Origin: Uloborus plumipes | Lineage: Eukaryota; Arthropoda; Arachnida; Araneae; Uloboridae | Length of the DNA: 64,000 nucleotides | Assembly (NCBI GenBank): GCA_038373865.1 | Contig: JAXGGA010002815.1 | Span: 1-64,000, forward strand | Reading direction: 5' to 3' | Part shown: in pieces, positions 13,380 through 25,599 of the stretch | Position numbering within the stretch: the first letter of the stretch is position 1 | How the letters are laid out: each line of letters begins with the position of its first letter | Notes under the pieces: model-generated | Seen by the model: the letters and a program-made list of their open reading frames with translations, nothing else | Database searches by the model: none | Told to the model about the DNA's origin: nothing | Position numbers and translations under genes: made by a program

Positions 13380-13530
13380 GTAGGCAGCTTTTTACAACCC
13401 ATACAGACCAAGGATAGAAAGGGAAAAGAATAGAAGAGAGAAAAAGTACATTCAAACCCGAGCTGGGATTTAAACCCGGGACATCCCTATCCCAGTCAGA
13501 CTTCTCTGACCTATAGACGAGGTGGCCGGC
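13380..13530 (-). mobile_element. tRNA-derived SINE, copy 1 (minus strand)
   Basis: Reading the minus strand from 13,530: GCCGGCCACCTCGTCTATAGG contains an A-box-like segment, and GGTTTAAATCC (13,466-13,476 on the + strand, complemented) differs from the RNA polymerase III B box by one base. The tail is rich in CTTTTTCTCTCTTC. The 3' border is uncertain because it abuts the piggyBac-type MITE. Confidence 0.65.
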
Positions 13531-13704
13531 ATACATTAAATATAAATTAAACCAATAATCAAATAACCAAACTAATAAAATAAAACAAATAAACACAAAA
13601 ATAAACAACAAACGTGGATAACTCTTTGATGTGCTAGATGGTAACATTTTTCTAGCTTGGAAAACTTTCATTCGACTCTCATGATTTTTTATATTTCAAT
13701 AGAT

Positions 13705-13959
13705 CAGGGGCGGATACAAGGGAGGGCCAATGGGGGCGATCGCCCCCTCCCCCCTTGACGGACTTCCCGCCGGTATTTTTTCGATATTGAAGTCCAAAAA
13801 CCGTAATTTTGGACGATTTTTAATGATTTCCGGGGCTCTCCTCCAAAAATATTTCGAAATTGAAGTCCGAAATCTTTCTGATCAAATCAATATACAAATA
13901 AAAAGTAAGTAATAAAAATAGATCACCCCTCCCTTGAAGAGTTTCTAGATCCGCCCTTG
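13705..13959. mobile_element. hAT-type MITE, family A, copy 1
   Basis: A 255-bp element starting CAGGGGCGGATACAAGGGAG and ending ...GATCCGCCCTTG. Its flanks CAATAGAT (13,697-13,704) and CAATAAAT (13,960-13,967) agree at 7 of 8 positions. CAGGGGCGGA ends plus 8-bp duplications are characteristic of hAT elements. There is no coding capacity. Confidence 0.9.
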
Positions 13960-14739
13960 CAATAAATAAACCTATTATTTCCAGATTGTTTGATATTTCG
14001 TTTAAACTGAAAGCTCTTCAGCTGAGTTCGTAGAATGATGATACTTCTGTTTCAGTTCAATGGAACTGTAAAAGTATACCATTGCAATAACTAAAACCTT
14101 AGACGATGTTTTGGAAAGAACGCAAAGAGGAAATCGAGCGTCTGTCCTTGAACTTGACAGGTGGGATTCAGTGTGAGCAGTAGAAGATATTACGTCGGTT
14201 GTACATTCTTCAATCTTGCTTCCCAGTACTAATTTAATTGAGAAAATGTTTCAATTTATTCTTTTTATTTGAGGTTCGGGAACATGAAGCGCGGAAGAAA
14301 CTTACATGATTCTGAAATGAGTGTAAGAAACAAAATGTAGACAGAAATATTTTTTTGCTTAGGTTTCTTTTGTATTTTTTTCTTTCTTTGTTTGTAAAAG
14401 TTTTATTTTCTTTAAAAAATTGTTATATTTGAACTAAATTTATTTTAAACATATAAGTTATATGCTTTAAGATGGTTTTTTAATGTCAGATTGAATTATA
14501 ATGTTACGATAAATGCCAAAAAGTATTCAAATTCAAATCCGCGGCAATTACCTTTTCATATAACCCCAAAAAGAGGAAAGAATTGTCAGTATCGGAGGTA
14601 AACTTATTACAGCAGCACTATCCCTCTTTTTCCATTTTTTGCCTTTTGGTAGTAAATATTTTAAAATCTCGAGATACTAAATTAGCCTGGTTTTCTTACT
14701 TAGAATTTATTTTCTTTCATGGTCCTCATCAATTCTGTA

Positions 14740-15253
14740 CTAAAGAACCAGACTAGCGTAAGTCTTAAACTTGTGATTTTTACTTTCTTATTGCATTGTA
14801 TGTAGAATTTTAACAGGGGCGGATACAAGGGAGGGGCGATGGGGGCGATCGCCCCTCCCTTGGGGAACTTTTGACCGGAAAATTTTCGACATTGAAGTTT
14901 TAAAAATGCAATTGTATACGAGTTTTAATGAAGATAGAGGAAGGAGTTTTGAGGTTCTTCCTCGAAGTGTTTCAGAATTAGAGTCCGATCTTTTGAGATA
15001 AATATTTTTAAACTAGTACTCGTATGCATAAAAAGTAACCAAGATCAATCGCCCCTCCCTTGAAAACTTTATGGATCCGACCTGAATTTTAATCCTCATC
15101 GATGCATGAGAACGTTATTCTATGAAAGAAATTCCTTCACAATAATTTAGCAGCGTTAAAAGAGTGCGAATCGTTTGTGCATACATCATGCAAACGTTTT
15201 TGTGCTCTCCTGGAAAGTAAAGAGAATGTACGTATGTTAGTCTCGCTATAAGG
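14740..15253. mobile_element. TA-flanked MITE, family E, copy 2, split by hAT-A
   Basis: The left end AAAGAACCAGACTAGCGTAAG follows TA at 14,738-14,739, and the right end ...GTTAGTCTCGCTATAAGG precedes TA at 15,254-15,255. Removing the hAT-A copy and one 8-bp duplication leaves about 235 bp, the family length. Confidence 0.82.
14814..15084. mobile_element. hAT-type MITE, family A, copy 2
   Basis: A 271-bp relative of the copy at 13,705 with a perfect 8-bp duplication AATTTTAA (14,806-14,813 and 15,085-15,092). It interrupts the TA-flanked element 14,740-15,253, so it is the younger of the two. Confidence 0.93.
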
Positions 15254-15519
15254 TACATATTTGATGTGCACTTGAATTCAGTGAAGTCTATAGGTTTCGT
15301 CTTATTCGGAAAATACATTTTGAATTGGTGTTATTGTATCAGTGCTTATTTTTAGAAACACATATCTCGTTTTCCTTCTTTTTGGTGTGTCAATTATTTT
15401 ATGTATTCTTCTTCTTCATGAAGAAATGAATTGTGTATGATGGGCTAGTTGTATGTCATCTGGTTTCACCGCATATTTGAAATACAAAGTTTAAATTAAA
15501 AAGTATACATTTATGTTCA

Positions 15520-15569
15520 CATTGGATCCATTAAACATATCATTCATGATATGTTTATTGGATCCTATG
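15520..15569. repeat. 50-bp near-perfect palindrome
   Basis: 25-bp half-sites with three mismatches (GGATCCATTAAACATATCAT opposite ATGATATGTTTATTGGATCC), with essentially no loop. It lies 77 bp from the 135-bp-arm foldback. Confidence 0.85.
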
Positions 15570-15645
15570 ATTTGGGCATAAGAAAAAACAGCAAAGGGTG
15601 GGGCATGGACCACACTGTCAGACAAATCCTATAAATTTGAGTTTT

Positions 15646-15935
15646 TATGAAGTGGTATTTCCGGGCTTATAGGCCGTAGTCGATGAAAAACATAAATTTC
15701 AAACGTTTCGTCGGACACTGCGGTCGGCATCACCAGTGAGTAGCTTTGGTGAGACTGACACGCTAGCTTCGACCGCTCTGATATTTAAGTTAAAAAAATA
15801 CAGAGCGGTCGAAGCTAGTGCATCAGTCTCACCAAAACTACTCACTGGTGATGTTGACCGCAGTGTCCGACGAAACGTTTGAAATTTATGTTTCTCATCG
15901 ACCACGGCCTATAAGCCCGGAAATATCTCTTCATA
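15646..15935. repeat. Long foldback with 135-bp arms
   Basis: Arms 15,646-15,780 and 15,801-15,935 are inverted copies of one another with only a few differences, around a 20-bp AT loop. The GC content is well above the surroundings. The outer arm contains GGGCTTATAGGCC, and GACGAAACG occurs further in. It resembles the Penelope-type foldback at 35,141 in size and build, but I do not find a hammerhead core. The origin is unresolved. Confidence 0.85.
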
Positions 15936-18423
15936 TTGACGAAGGCCGTGAAAGCCTCAAGAAGTATTTGAGTTTTTGTTTGAAAATTAAGTAAATTAAT
16001 CTATGGATAGATTTTCTTTGCAAAGCTTATGTCTATGAAGAATAAATTACTTTGTTAGCAGATGCTTTAAAAATTACAAAAACAATTTGTGTCCTAATCA
16101 CTGTAACTTAAGCAAGAATATCTAAAATAGTCACACTGTATTCTTTATCATGTTGAAATGGTAAAAGCAAAGGCGGCTTAGTCATTTTTGAAAATTTTAT
16201 GCTGTTCCCCTCTCCCCAATCTGGAAAGAAAAAAAAATCTTGATGTTACAAAACAAGCTGTATGCTGGCACTTTAGCTGCGATTTTTTTCCCCAATAATA
16301 TTCCAGTCATCACACGTTTTTTCAACACAGAAAAAGGTACAAGACGAGGTTTTTTCGTCAATTTTCATTTTATCATCGACTGTGTAACCTACCTCTTTCA
16401 AAAACACCATTTCTTTCAAGGTTTCTAAACGGTTATTGAAAACATCTTGTTATTCTTCTCACGAATTAAACATAATGTTCTTGATGGGCCAAAAACGAGT
16501 GTTCTTATCTTAAAATATAAGCACCTCTTAATAGGTCCATTTTCTAATCTCTCAAGTAATATATGTTTTCTTTTTTTCTCGCCCTTTTTGACATTAAGCC
16601 GCTTCCTGTAAAAGATTCCTTGGACACATATATTTTTTAAATTTTATTCAATGATTTTCGCTTACTTTCAAAACAAGTTAAAATTCTATATCGGTCCGAC
16701 ATTTTCTTATTTACTTATCTAAAAATAGTGACCAAGTTAATTTGTTTGAATGTTTTACGATTTTCTTCAACTTGTCTGAATATGTATTTTTGAGATTATT
16801 TTGCCAAATAAAAAATAAATAAATCTAATTCAATAAATGTTTCCAAAAATATTGTAATACGTACAAAATAGTAAATTGAATTCTTACATTGAAAAAGAGT
16901 ACGGTTTAGCAAAGTGTTAAAAAGAGTTTTCGCTAAAATTAAAGGCGTATTTATGAAATATTGATGAAAAGATAATTCTTGCTGCTACAGAGTTTGAAAA
17001 TTCGAATCAAAATGAATTACAATGTAAAAAAATACATTAAAAAAACATATTTTATACAATGAAATTCTATGCAACAATACACTTTATATGTACAAATAAA
17101 AGAAAAAAAAAAACGCGCCAATTTAAAGTGTTCTGTAAATAACTTATTTGTAGTAGTAAATAAGAATTTGTTCTCAAATAAGCATTTAGTTCACCAGGAA
17201 TATATTTTCAAAGTTAACCTAAAATTTTTCCAAAATGAAAGTCTTGTAGCAAAAATTGTTAATAAGAAGTCACATTAAAGCCTTGTAACATTATTCACGG
17301 TTTCCATTAATAATTGACAAAAACCGCAGAAAAATAATGATTATTCAACGTGCATTGCTCGTTTTGTGTGAAATGTATTTGCTAAGGTACTTTTTCCTAA
17401 ATGAGAATGATACTCTTTTGAATTCGGGTATAATTTTTAATACTGTGATTAAATATAAATTTCATTAAATTTAGTTACATTTTGAATAAATTTTTAACAG
17501 TTACTAGCATTTTTATTTCTCAAATTATCTAATTTAATACTAATACTTTATTAATGCTGTGAAGCATGTTTTTACTTCAGAAAAAAAATAGATTCATGAC
17601 AATATGTTTGTTTTTTTCTAATTTTTTTAAGGCTCGAGTTTTAAGAGAAAAAATGTTCTGTAAAAGAAAAAAATAATAATTGGGATAGCTTAAATATTGT
17701 GTGTGGAGGGGGGGGGGGGCTGTAATATTTTATTGATATTTTAGAACATTTTCACTTATAATAGACTATTCTAGAATTCTTTTTATTTTAGAATATTTCT
17801 CTTTAAAAAGTATTTTGTTTAATTTGAGGCAAGTTGTAAAACAATCTAATCATTAAACCTCGCATATTATTGGAGTGTCACAATAATACAAAAAAAAAAA
17901 AAAAAAAAAAAGCCTACGAATGGGTCGAGACTCTTACCTTGTGAAACATTGTTAACCCTCTCCTCCAACTTTTTTTTTATTTAATTCAACGCCATATATT
18001 ATATTTTCAGACACCAAGAACTCACACATATGTAGTTACTGGTCTTGTACCATACATACAAAGCAGCCAATCAATCACTGCAGATATTTATTGTTTATTG
18101 GTGTAATTAGGGTTGAAGTTTATTTAGAGTATCCAATTTTATTTGTGAAATCGTTTCCTCTTTTACTTTCCTTCTTTTTGACCTTGAACGACTACAAGTG
18201 CTTAAAACAAGTTTATTGATAATCACAAAATGAAATAACTCGTTGTTGCATTTTGTTACTGAAATTGTTTAGAAAATTATTAGGTTTTGCTTCTTTCCTC
18301 TTCGTTAAATTGAGATATGTCGTCATTAAGCAGTTTATTTATTGCAATTTTTAGTTTTAGTGTTTGAATTATTCGATTGATCAAAGTTTTCCTAATGTTC
18401 TCGTCTATAATTTAATCAATCTT
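15936..18423. other. AT-rich, homopolymers only
   Basis: A run of 11 or more G near 17,710 and an A run near 17,890. Short frames are not convincing. Confidence 0.5.
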
Positions 18424-18579
18424 ACCTTTGAATACTTTATTGTTCTGACCAACTGTAAAATCTGTTGAAAAACTGTCTTTGATGAAAATATCTTTTACGG
18501 TACCTTTGAATACTTTATTGTTCTGATCAACTGTAAATTCTGTTGAAAAACTGTCTATGATGAAAATGTCTTTTACGGT
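18424..18579. repeat. Perfectly abutting 78-bp duplication
   Basis: Units 18,424-18,501 and 18,502-18,579 begin ACCTTTGAATACTTTATTG and differ at about four positions. This is a recent local duplication. Confidence 0.92.
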
Positions 18580-19850
18580 TTGAATATCATTCTTTCAAAT
18601 TTTTGCGTGGCCATAATACTGGGCATGAAAAATACCTTTATTGCATTTATATAGCTCTCTTGAAAAACTGCTTAAACCGAATACTGTATGAAGTTTCAAG
18701 TTTCGATATTCTCCAACCTTTTGTTATCATTATTTTATATTTTAAATAATCATCGCCGTCCTGTTGGCGATCAAAACTTTATTGCTTTCATGAGGAGTCA
18801 AATCGCCCCCCGGTTGGGAACGACCAGTCTTCCCTATACCACCTGGAAATTTCTAAGATATGTTCAAACAAGTTCAAACAATATTCAGTATCAATAACCA
18901 GAACAAAAGTATCCAAATGTAGCAACTAATTTGAGACGGCGGGAGGAGGATTCATTAACACATATTAACACAAAAATAAAAACGGCTTTTGAAAGCCATT
19001 TCCATATGCTCATAATTTTGAATAAAACGTGTAATTGCAGAATCCCCAAATTTTATTTTATTGCTCTTCAATCACATTAATATTCGAAACATGGATGGAT
19101 CTTTCAGTTATAACCAGTTTTAGTGCGGAACAGTTTACTATGTTATGTCTGGACCGGTATGTCATACGGTTATCTCGAAATATAAGTCACTCTTCTTGCT
19201 ATCTGTTTCCACTTTTGATACGTGACATTTTCCAAGCTCTATGTTCTTTTTTTTTCGTGTATTTATCTGTCTTTGATTCTATACACATGTGTTGATTGCT
19301 GATTTTTTTCGTTATTTTGAAGATATCAAGAGAAATCCTCCAGTTTAGGTGTATGATGCCCCCCCCCCCCCCGCAACCTGCTCAAGGCCATCCGCGAGAA
19401 CATCCCACCGTTTTAGCCCAATTTTAAGTGAAATGAAAGAAAGAAAAGAAAAAAAAGAATGAAAGAAGTTTTCATCTGTCGCAAAAGTATTTCTATGTTT
19501 TTTTTTTGTCGACGAACAAGTATATACATGTTTTTATACATAGCAGACACCGGCTAATTGAATTACTGGTTAATTAAATATGTTGCTGTAGCGAATTAAA
19601 TCGCTAAAGGCAGAACAAAATCCAGCTTTATTGAATCAAATCAGTAAAGAATAAATTTGACTCATGTAAGTTTCCCTGTATAAATATACTAATTCCTTTT
19701 TTTTTTTTAATTTTCTATTTTGGGTTGCCAAAGGGTTTGTGCTCGTTTTGAACGATTCGAAAATCATTATTACAACCTAATTGATGTACCTAAAGAGTAA
19801 CGTATTTCAAGAAGTATTAAAAATGAAATAAATAAAACATATTCTTTAAT
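18580..19850. other. AT-rich with one GC-richer patch
   Basis: 18,750-18,850 (ATCGCCCCCCGGTTGGGAACG, then CCCTATACCACCTGG) is GC-richer and may be a worn retroelement piece, but I cannot classify it. A C run lies at about 19,362. Confidence 0.4.
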
Positions 19851-19854
19851 TTAA

Positions 19855-20086
19855 CCTTTTAGATCTGGACTGTTTATATAGAATTTTTTCTTTCGACCCC
19901 GGTAGTACGACCGTTTAACCAAAGATTTCTTTTCCATTGAAAAGAGAAGGTATAAACTATCGTACCAGACGTATGAAACCTTGAAAAAATCCCCGTCTCC
20001 AGAGGGTTCGAGTGAAAATTTCAACCCCGTCCTCTAAACTAGACAAGACTTATGGTTCAACATGTGTTTCGCCCGGTTCCTAAAGG
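19855..20086. mobile_element. piggyBac-type MITE, family 1, copy 2
   Basis: A 232-bp element, CCTTTTAGATCTGG ... CGGTTCCTAAAGG, flanked exactly by TTAA (19,851-19,854 and 20,087-20,090). It has the same interior as the copy at 13,140, including GGGTTCGAGTGAAAAT. Confidence 0.85.
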
Positions 20087-20584
20087 TTAATTAAGAGATC
20101 GAATTCATTTAAAATAATCTATTTCCTTTGTCATGCTTTCAGTAAATCTTATCTGCCCATTTGGTAAAACCTTTTATTTCATAACAGAATCGAAACATTG
20201 TCGATAGCATGAAATCTGTATGAATCTCTCAGTATTATGTCGACTCTCAGTTGTGAGCGTTTCCTCTAAAACTGAAATCGAAACTTTTTGTCAGGTTTTT
20301 CCTTGTTTCACATCATTAGACAAAAATTATATAACTTAGAGTTTCATTTCAGTTTCTAATGTATGTATTTATGCCTGATGTAAACTTGCCTCAAAAAATG
20401 ATTCCGCTGTGTTTTTTGTATACTTTACCTATATTCTTGCATTAAAGTTGTTGTCTTGTAAAAGCTAGGCTGGTAATTTGGGGTGTGCGGCTTCGTTTCT
20501 CCAATTGTACCATAATGTGGTGTCCAACTTCTCCAGTAAACACACACGCCATAAGGACCCATTTCATAGAATAAGCATCAATTT

Positions 20585-20701
20585 ATAGTAGAACAACACA
20601 TTCACACAAAGAAAGGATAGGAGAGAGAAAGAGCATCCAACCAATCCCTGAACCTCCCCATCCTCAATCAGACTTTTCTGACCACTAGACAAGGTGGCCG
20701 G
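20585..20701 (-). mobile_element. tRNA-derived SINE, copy 2 (minus strand)
   Basis: From 20,701 leftwards on the minus strand the head CCGGCCACCTTGTCTAGTGG matches copy 1 and has a better A box. The B-box region (GGTTCAGGGATTGG) is decayed. The polypyrimidine-rich tail CTCTTTCTCTCTCCTATCC is shared. Confidence 0.6.
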
Positions 20702-21651
20702 ATTGCAAAAGAGTTGATTTTATGATATGAGAATATTTACAATTCATAACTTTCAGATCGTCTAACTCAGATGAATGTTTATGAAACGTTTTGTCGTATG
20801 TTTTTCATTATTGAAAATATGTGTTGTATTTTCAACTCAAAACAAAAAGCAACATTTGTTTGCACGATGTCTTCAAAATTACATACCGGAAATTACTGTT
20901 TGGGAAAAAAATAATGCAACTATAATTTGTACCTGACAATAAATCCGTCCAGAGCTAACCGAGTCTAATTTCCCTTACTCCTATACCGATTTTCTAGCAT
21001 CAAAAGAAAAAACAAGTTAAACCTTGTTAGTTCGAAAGTCTTTGGCAATGTTTCAGTAAAATTCCAACTACTTATGCATTTTGTGTTAAAAACTTTTTAA
21101 TTCAAATTTATCTTTCGACTATACTTTTTGACTTTAAGATTAAGAATGCAGAAGGAATGAGTCAAAATGTGTTGAGTATTTTTTCTTAAAAAAAAATACT
21201 TTCCATTTAATTAGTGGGTAAATTTGTTATTATAAATAAGAAATACTTCGTTTATAAGTGATTACTGCTTAAGAGATTTTCCCCTTTTTTACGAACCCAA
21301 AAAATTATCTTATAAATTTCTTTAACAGAAATAAAGAACGTTACTGAGCAAAGTCAGTTCTAAGGAAAAGATTAACCCCTCAAAAGAAAATTGACCGAAA
21401 TTTCCAACTATGGTATAAATATGTATTGTAGTAATCATAGCTAAATTTTGTATATATACGAAGACTAAGATCTTTGTTTTGTGGTGAAGGTGCTATGCCC
21501 ATTTTTTATTTGCTTTCCGTTATAAATACATGAATAATAAGATCGAAAGTAATAATTTTCCAAAGTCTTTTGTTGCAAATAAATTTTGTATGCTTAAAAT
21601 ACTTACAAAACCAGCTACTTTTTTGTGCACTAAAAAAGAATGTTGTTTTTA

Positions 21652-21927
21652 CAGTATAATACAGCTAATTTTATAGTAATAAACTAAAAATTTCTAATTT
21701 TACATTAATAAACTGTAAAATTATTAATTTTACAGTTTATTACCGTGCATTTTAGTTTTAAACTGAAACCTCTGCTGCCAGTATTATACTGTTGTATTTA
21801 CATTAATACAGCTAAATTTTACGGCAAATTGCCAACTTTCCAGTAAGAAACTAAAATTACTAGTATTAGTTTGTTATTGTGCATTTTACAGTTTTAAATT
21901 GGATCCTCTGCTGCCAGTATTATACTG
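21652..21927. mobile_element. TA-flanked palindromic-ended MITE with an internal third end
   Basis: CAGTATAATAC at the left and GTATTATACTG at the right are perfect complements. The symmetry continues outward over the flanking TA (22 bp in all: 21,641-21,662 with 21,917-21,938). A third end, CTGCTGCCAGTATTATACTG, lies inside at about 21,772-21,791, so two copies may be fused in tandem. Confidence 0.7.
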
Positions 21928-22773
21928 TAAAAACAACAGTTCAATTTTTGCAGTGTCTGATTTTAGCTTTAACTCCGTCGTAGTGAGCAATATGTATATA
22001 CCAAAAAATATGATTACTATTCTCTTGATTCCAAATGTTCGCATCCGTCTTTTCGCTTACCAACACAAAAGCATATTTCTTTTACCTGAAACTTTTTCAT
22101 TTTATTCTCAAACCACACTCAACCACAGACACACTAGTGTTCGGAAAGTGCACAAAACTTTATGAATGCATATGATGGACAATGAAAATCAGATTTCAAA
22201 AGCGCGTAATATGGGGTAGGACGCAGTATCAGGGGAAATATGCAATACGGGTGATGAGAAAGTTTCCTTTTTTTCCAGAAAAGAAAGAATAGAAGGGTCA
22301 AAGTGAACGTGAAAATGGTGCTGGGTGTGATTGCGCTGACTCATTTTCAACTGATTACAGGGTAGTGGGATTGGTATTAAAAATGCCCCAAATAAGATTA
22401 TAGGGCTACTTTGGGAATCTCAAAAATAGTATAATCTGTAGAAGAGCAGTCGAAAAAACTTTTTACTGGGAAAATAACGAATAAATTGAGACAGCTTGTA
22501 TGAAAGTGCAGATATAAAAGCATTTAAAACGATTTAAAAACTTAGTAAGCTTTTTAAACTCATTTTAAATGTTTTTATAAGTATTTTTATATAAGTTGTT
22601 TCACTTTACTGTCTGATCTTCTTAGGCGAAACCTTTCGCGCATTTACGCATGCGTCAGGTCTTCTCTGATCTGATCAAAATAGGGGTGTTAGGTAAGATA
22701 ACAATAAGGGGAAGAATGCTAAAAAGCATTTTGAACTGTATCAAACAACTTGGAGCGATGCTAATTTTAATTA

Positions 22774-22878
22774 CTGTATTTTTCGCCGTATTAGACGCAC
22801 CCAATTTTAAATTAAAACCCCCCAATTTTAATAAATCTTAAATTTATACCGTATAAGACGGTGCGGCGAAAAATACGG
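22774..22878. mobile_element. Mariner-like MITE (105 bp)
   Basis: CTGTATTTTTCGCCGTATTA at the left end mirrors ...GGCGAAAAATACGG at the right end; TA flanks both sides (22,772-22,773 and 22,879-22,880). AGACGCACC and ATAAGACGG internal motifs are seen in widespread mariner-type MITEs of animals. Confidence 0.82.
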
Positions 22879-23388
22879 TACATAGTCGTAGTTTGGTTGA
22901 CTATGTCAAATGGATCTAGCAAATGCAAGATTTAAATTGAAAACTTCGGAAAATTATCCCCCACAACCCTTCTACCCTTTTTTAAGTGGAACTGTTCGCG
23001 AGTGCTAGGGGCGGCTTTCACAGACGTACAGTACTCAGTAGTATCGTTTGTTTAAAGTGAACTCAAGATATTTACGAAATATTTTTGTTTTGTGGTATTC
23101 CGTCATAATAGTTATCCGTTGTAAACAATTATTTTCCCAATTTGGAAAAGTTAAAGCTTATAGCTAAAATTATTGACTAAGGCTTTAAACTGAAATGATT
23201 CTTATACCATAATGGATAATTCTACTTTACGCTCAGCATTTTTGTTATTTTTCCTTTTTAGGCCAGTTGAAAAAGTCCAAATTATTATATGCTTTACTTC
23301 TCCCTTCTTTTTTAGGGTTTTCTCACTTGACACCTTCAAGAAAAAAACATGAAAGCTCGTCTTCTTATGTTTGCTTTTACAATCTTAA

Positions 23389-23900
23389 CCCATTAATGCC
23401 TGACATTTTCTTCCAAAGATATTTTGTATACTGGTTACAAACAGTGTTTAATGGACTGGAAAAATAATAAAAAAATATTATGTAAAAAATAATTTTTTTT
23501 AAGAAGGAAAGAAAAATCGTCCCTTAAAAGTTACGATAGACCCTTAGAGGGTACACACTTTTTTTACTAAACTTTTTTTCTGCCTACGATATAATGTTTA
23601 AAAAGACATTTTATCAGAAGAAACAAAATCAGCATTGAACATAAACTGGGAAGCTGGGAATAACTTTGAAAATTTAGCTTTTTTCTTAAGATTGTGAACG
23701 ATGTCATTTTTGATAAAGATCATATTATAACTGCTACAGAACACACTTTACAATGGTTATATGCTGTAATCTGTTAATAATGAATTGAAACAATACCAAG
23801 GTACTAATTAAACATTATCATTTGATTGAAATGTTCATTTTAGGGAAATTCAGACCCTTTTTTGGACCATCCTAAAAAAAGGACGCTAGGCATTAATGGG
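23389..23900. mobile_element. piggyBac-type MITE, family 2, copy 1
   Basis: A 512-bp element whose ends both begin CCCATTAATGCCT (13 identical bp), flanked by TTAA (23,385-23,388 and 23,901-23,904). It has no coding capacity. A second copy lies at 52,724 in the opposite orientation. Confidence 0.92.
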
Positions 23901-23904
23901 TTAA

Positions 23905-25080
23905 GCTTTAACTAATAGGAGTAGGAATATTTATCTGGACTCTCCTCACTAGTAATTCTACTCAGGCGCTTCTAACGTATAATAAATCAATCACCCTTAT
24001 TAGTCTTGGGACAGTCTTCAAAATTAATGATTCCCTTCTCTGCAGGCTTAAAATTCTCAAGTTGCAACGCGAAATGCATGGAACGCAGAAATGGTCTCTC
24101 GCTTTAAAACGTAGAAGCCACTAAAATTAAACTTAAATTCAAATTATATTAATAATAAAAACTCTAAACACTCATTCTAAAAAAAGTTTTCAAACTGTCT
24201 CTGAAATAAATATTCTATTTTTGGTAGTAAGTTTACTCTTGGTAAAATGAGCCTGCTTTTGTATTTTAAAAGTCTTTTATCTGTTGATTTTGCATTTAAC
24301 AGTTCACACTTTTCTGCATTGAAGCTATTTGAAAAGCCAAACATGTATCTAAAGTCGGTGGCAAATTTGTGCGTTATCAACGCATTTATATATTTCTTAT
24401 TGTCAACGGTATTTTTCTACTCTTGTTTTAGTTAAGATAGTGATAAGTTATGGTTCATTTGAACATTTATTTTTAATTTTCAATTTTCACTTAATTTTGT
24501 CTATAATGACGTTTTTCTATGTTCGAAAAGACTGCTGATAACGAGGTACTATAGAAAACTTGAATCTAAAAGGGTTCAAAAAAGTTTTCAAAAACCCCAA
24601 AGGTGGCTTAATATACTATAATCTTAAAAATTAAGAAATAAATTAGAGCTGTTTAAGAATGTGATACTGAAATAATACCCGAAAATTAAGCGATAAAGAA
24701 ATTTTAGCCCTTACTTATGAGGTAATAAAAATTTAAATCTGCACAGAAAGAGTTTCAAGCTTTAAAGGGAGTATTAAATTTTAAATCCTAAGTGAATAAT
24801 AAGACAGACATTCGACTATTAAGGAGACAATAATTAACTTGAACTAATGTTAAGACTCGAAAATCAATTTGTTCTCTCAAGGTGACGAATGAGAACTCAA
24901 ATCTTATAAAGGTAATAAGGAAGAAATTTAAGTCTTGAACGAGTGATAATGTAATAGGAGTGAGATATTTTTGCATGTAAGTTTACATTTTTTAGGAGCT
25001 ACAGTAAATTTAAGTTTTTATATTATAATTATTAGGCAATAAACAATAAATTTGAGGCCATGCATTTACTATTTAAAGAC
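23905..25080. other. AT-rich with degenerate short repeats
   Basis: From about 24,700 to 25,000 variants of AAGGTAATAAGGAAG...TTTAARTCTTGAA recur, with another near 25,345. They are too diverged to define a unit. Confidence 0.35.
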
Positions 25081-25199
25081 TTTAGTTTGGGCTGATTGAA
25101 AATATCGGATATATATCAGAATATCCGATGGTATCGATCAAAATATCGTACGCTTTCGGTATTTTTGAAAATATCATGAATTTTTTGAGCCCTGAGTTT

Positions 25200-25590
25200 T
25201 CATTTTCTATCGAAACTCAACAATATTAAAGCATTTTTCAAAATTTATTTTTAAGAACATGAGTTAACTTTCTAAATCAAATATTCTTTTTGGAAACATT
25301 ACGAAAGAGTAACTCCAGCCGATTCGTTACCGATTTGACCTTAAAAAGAAAATAAGGAAGAAGTTTAAATCTTGAAAAACTGATATTGAAATCGAAGTGA
25401 TGCATTAAATTACCATTGAATAAGTTGCCCTTTTTCTATCAAAAACTCAATAATATGATGATATTAAGGCATTTTACAAAGTCTTTTTTTAAGAACAAGA
25501 TTCAGCTTTTTCAATCAAAGACTCTTTTTGGAATCATCACCAAAAAATAACCCCAACGGATTCGTTACAGAATTGAGGTTAAAAAAAAAT
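25200..25590. repeat. Tandem duplication, about 231-bp unit
   Basis: TTTTCTATCRAAACTCAA recurs at about 25,204 and 25,434, and CGGATTCGTTAC-type sequence near 25,321 and 25,557. The units are diverged. Just upstream (25,098-25,180) is an AATATCG-rich stretch ending in GAGCCCTG (25,178-25,190), which could be a hAT end. Confidence 0.7.
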
Positions 25591-25599
25591 TATCTCATT

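Noticed and set aside
13460..13530. A genuine tRNA gene on the minus strand
   Set aside because: The boxes are tRNA-like but the cloverleaf is not intact and a second diverged copy exists, so it is a SINE head.
15646..15935. Hammerhead ribozyme in the 135-bp-arm foldback
   Set aside because: GACGAAACG is present and CTGGTGA lies upstream on the minus strand, but A6 is changed and no stem II can be formed between them.
25098..25190. AATATCG-rich stretch ending in GAGCCCTG as a hAT element
   Set aside because: Only one possible end is visible and no 8-bp duplication can be found.
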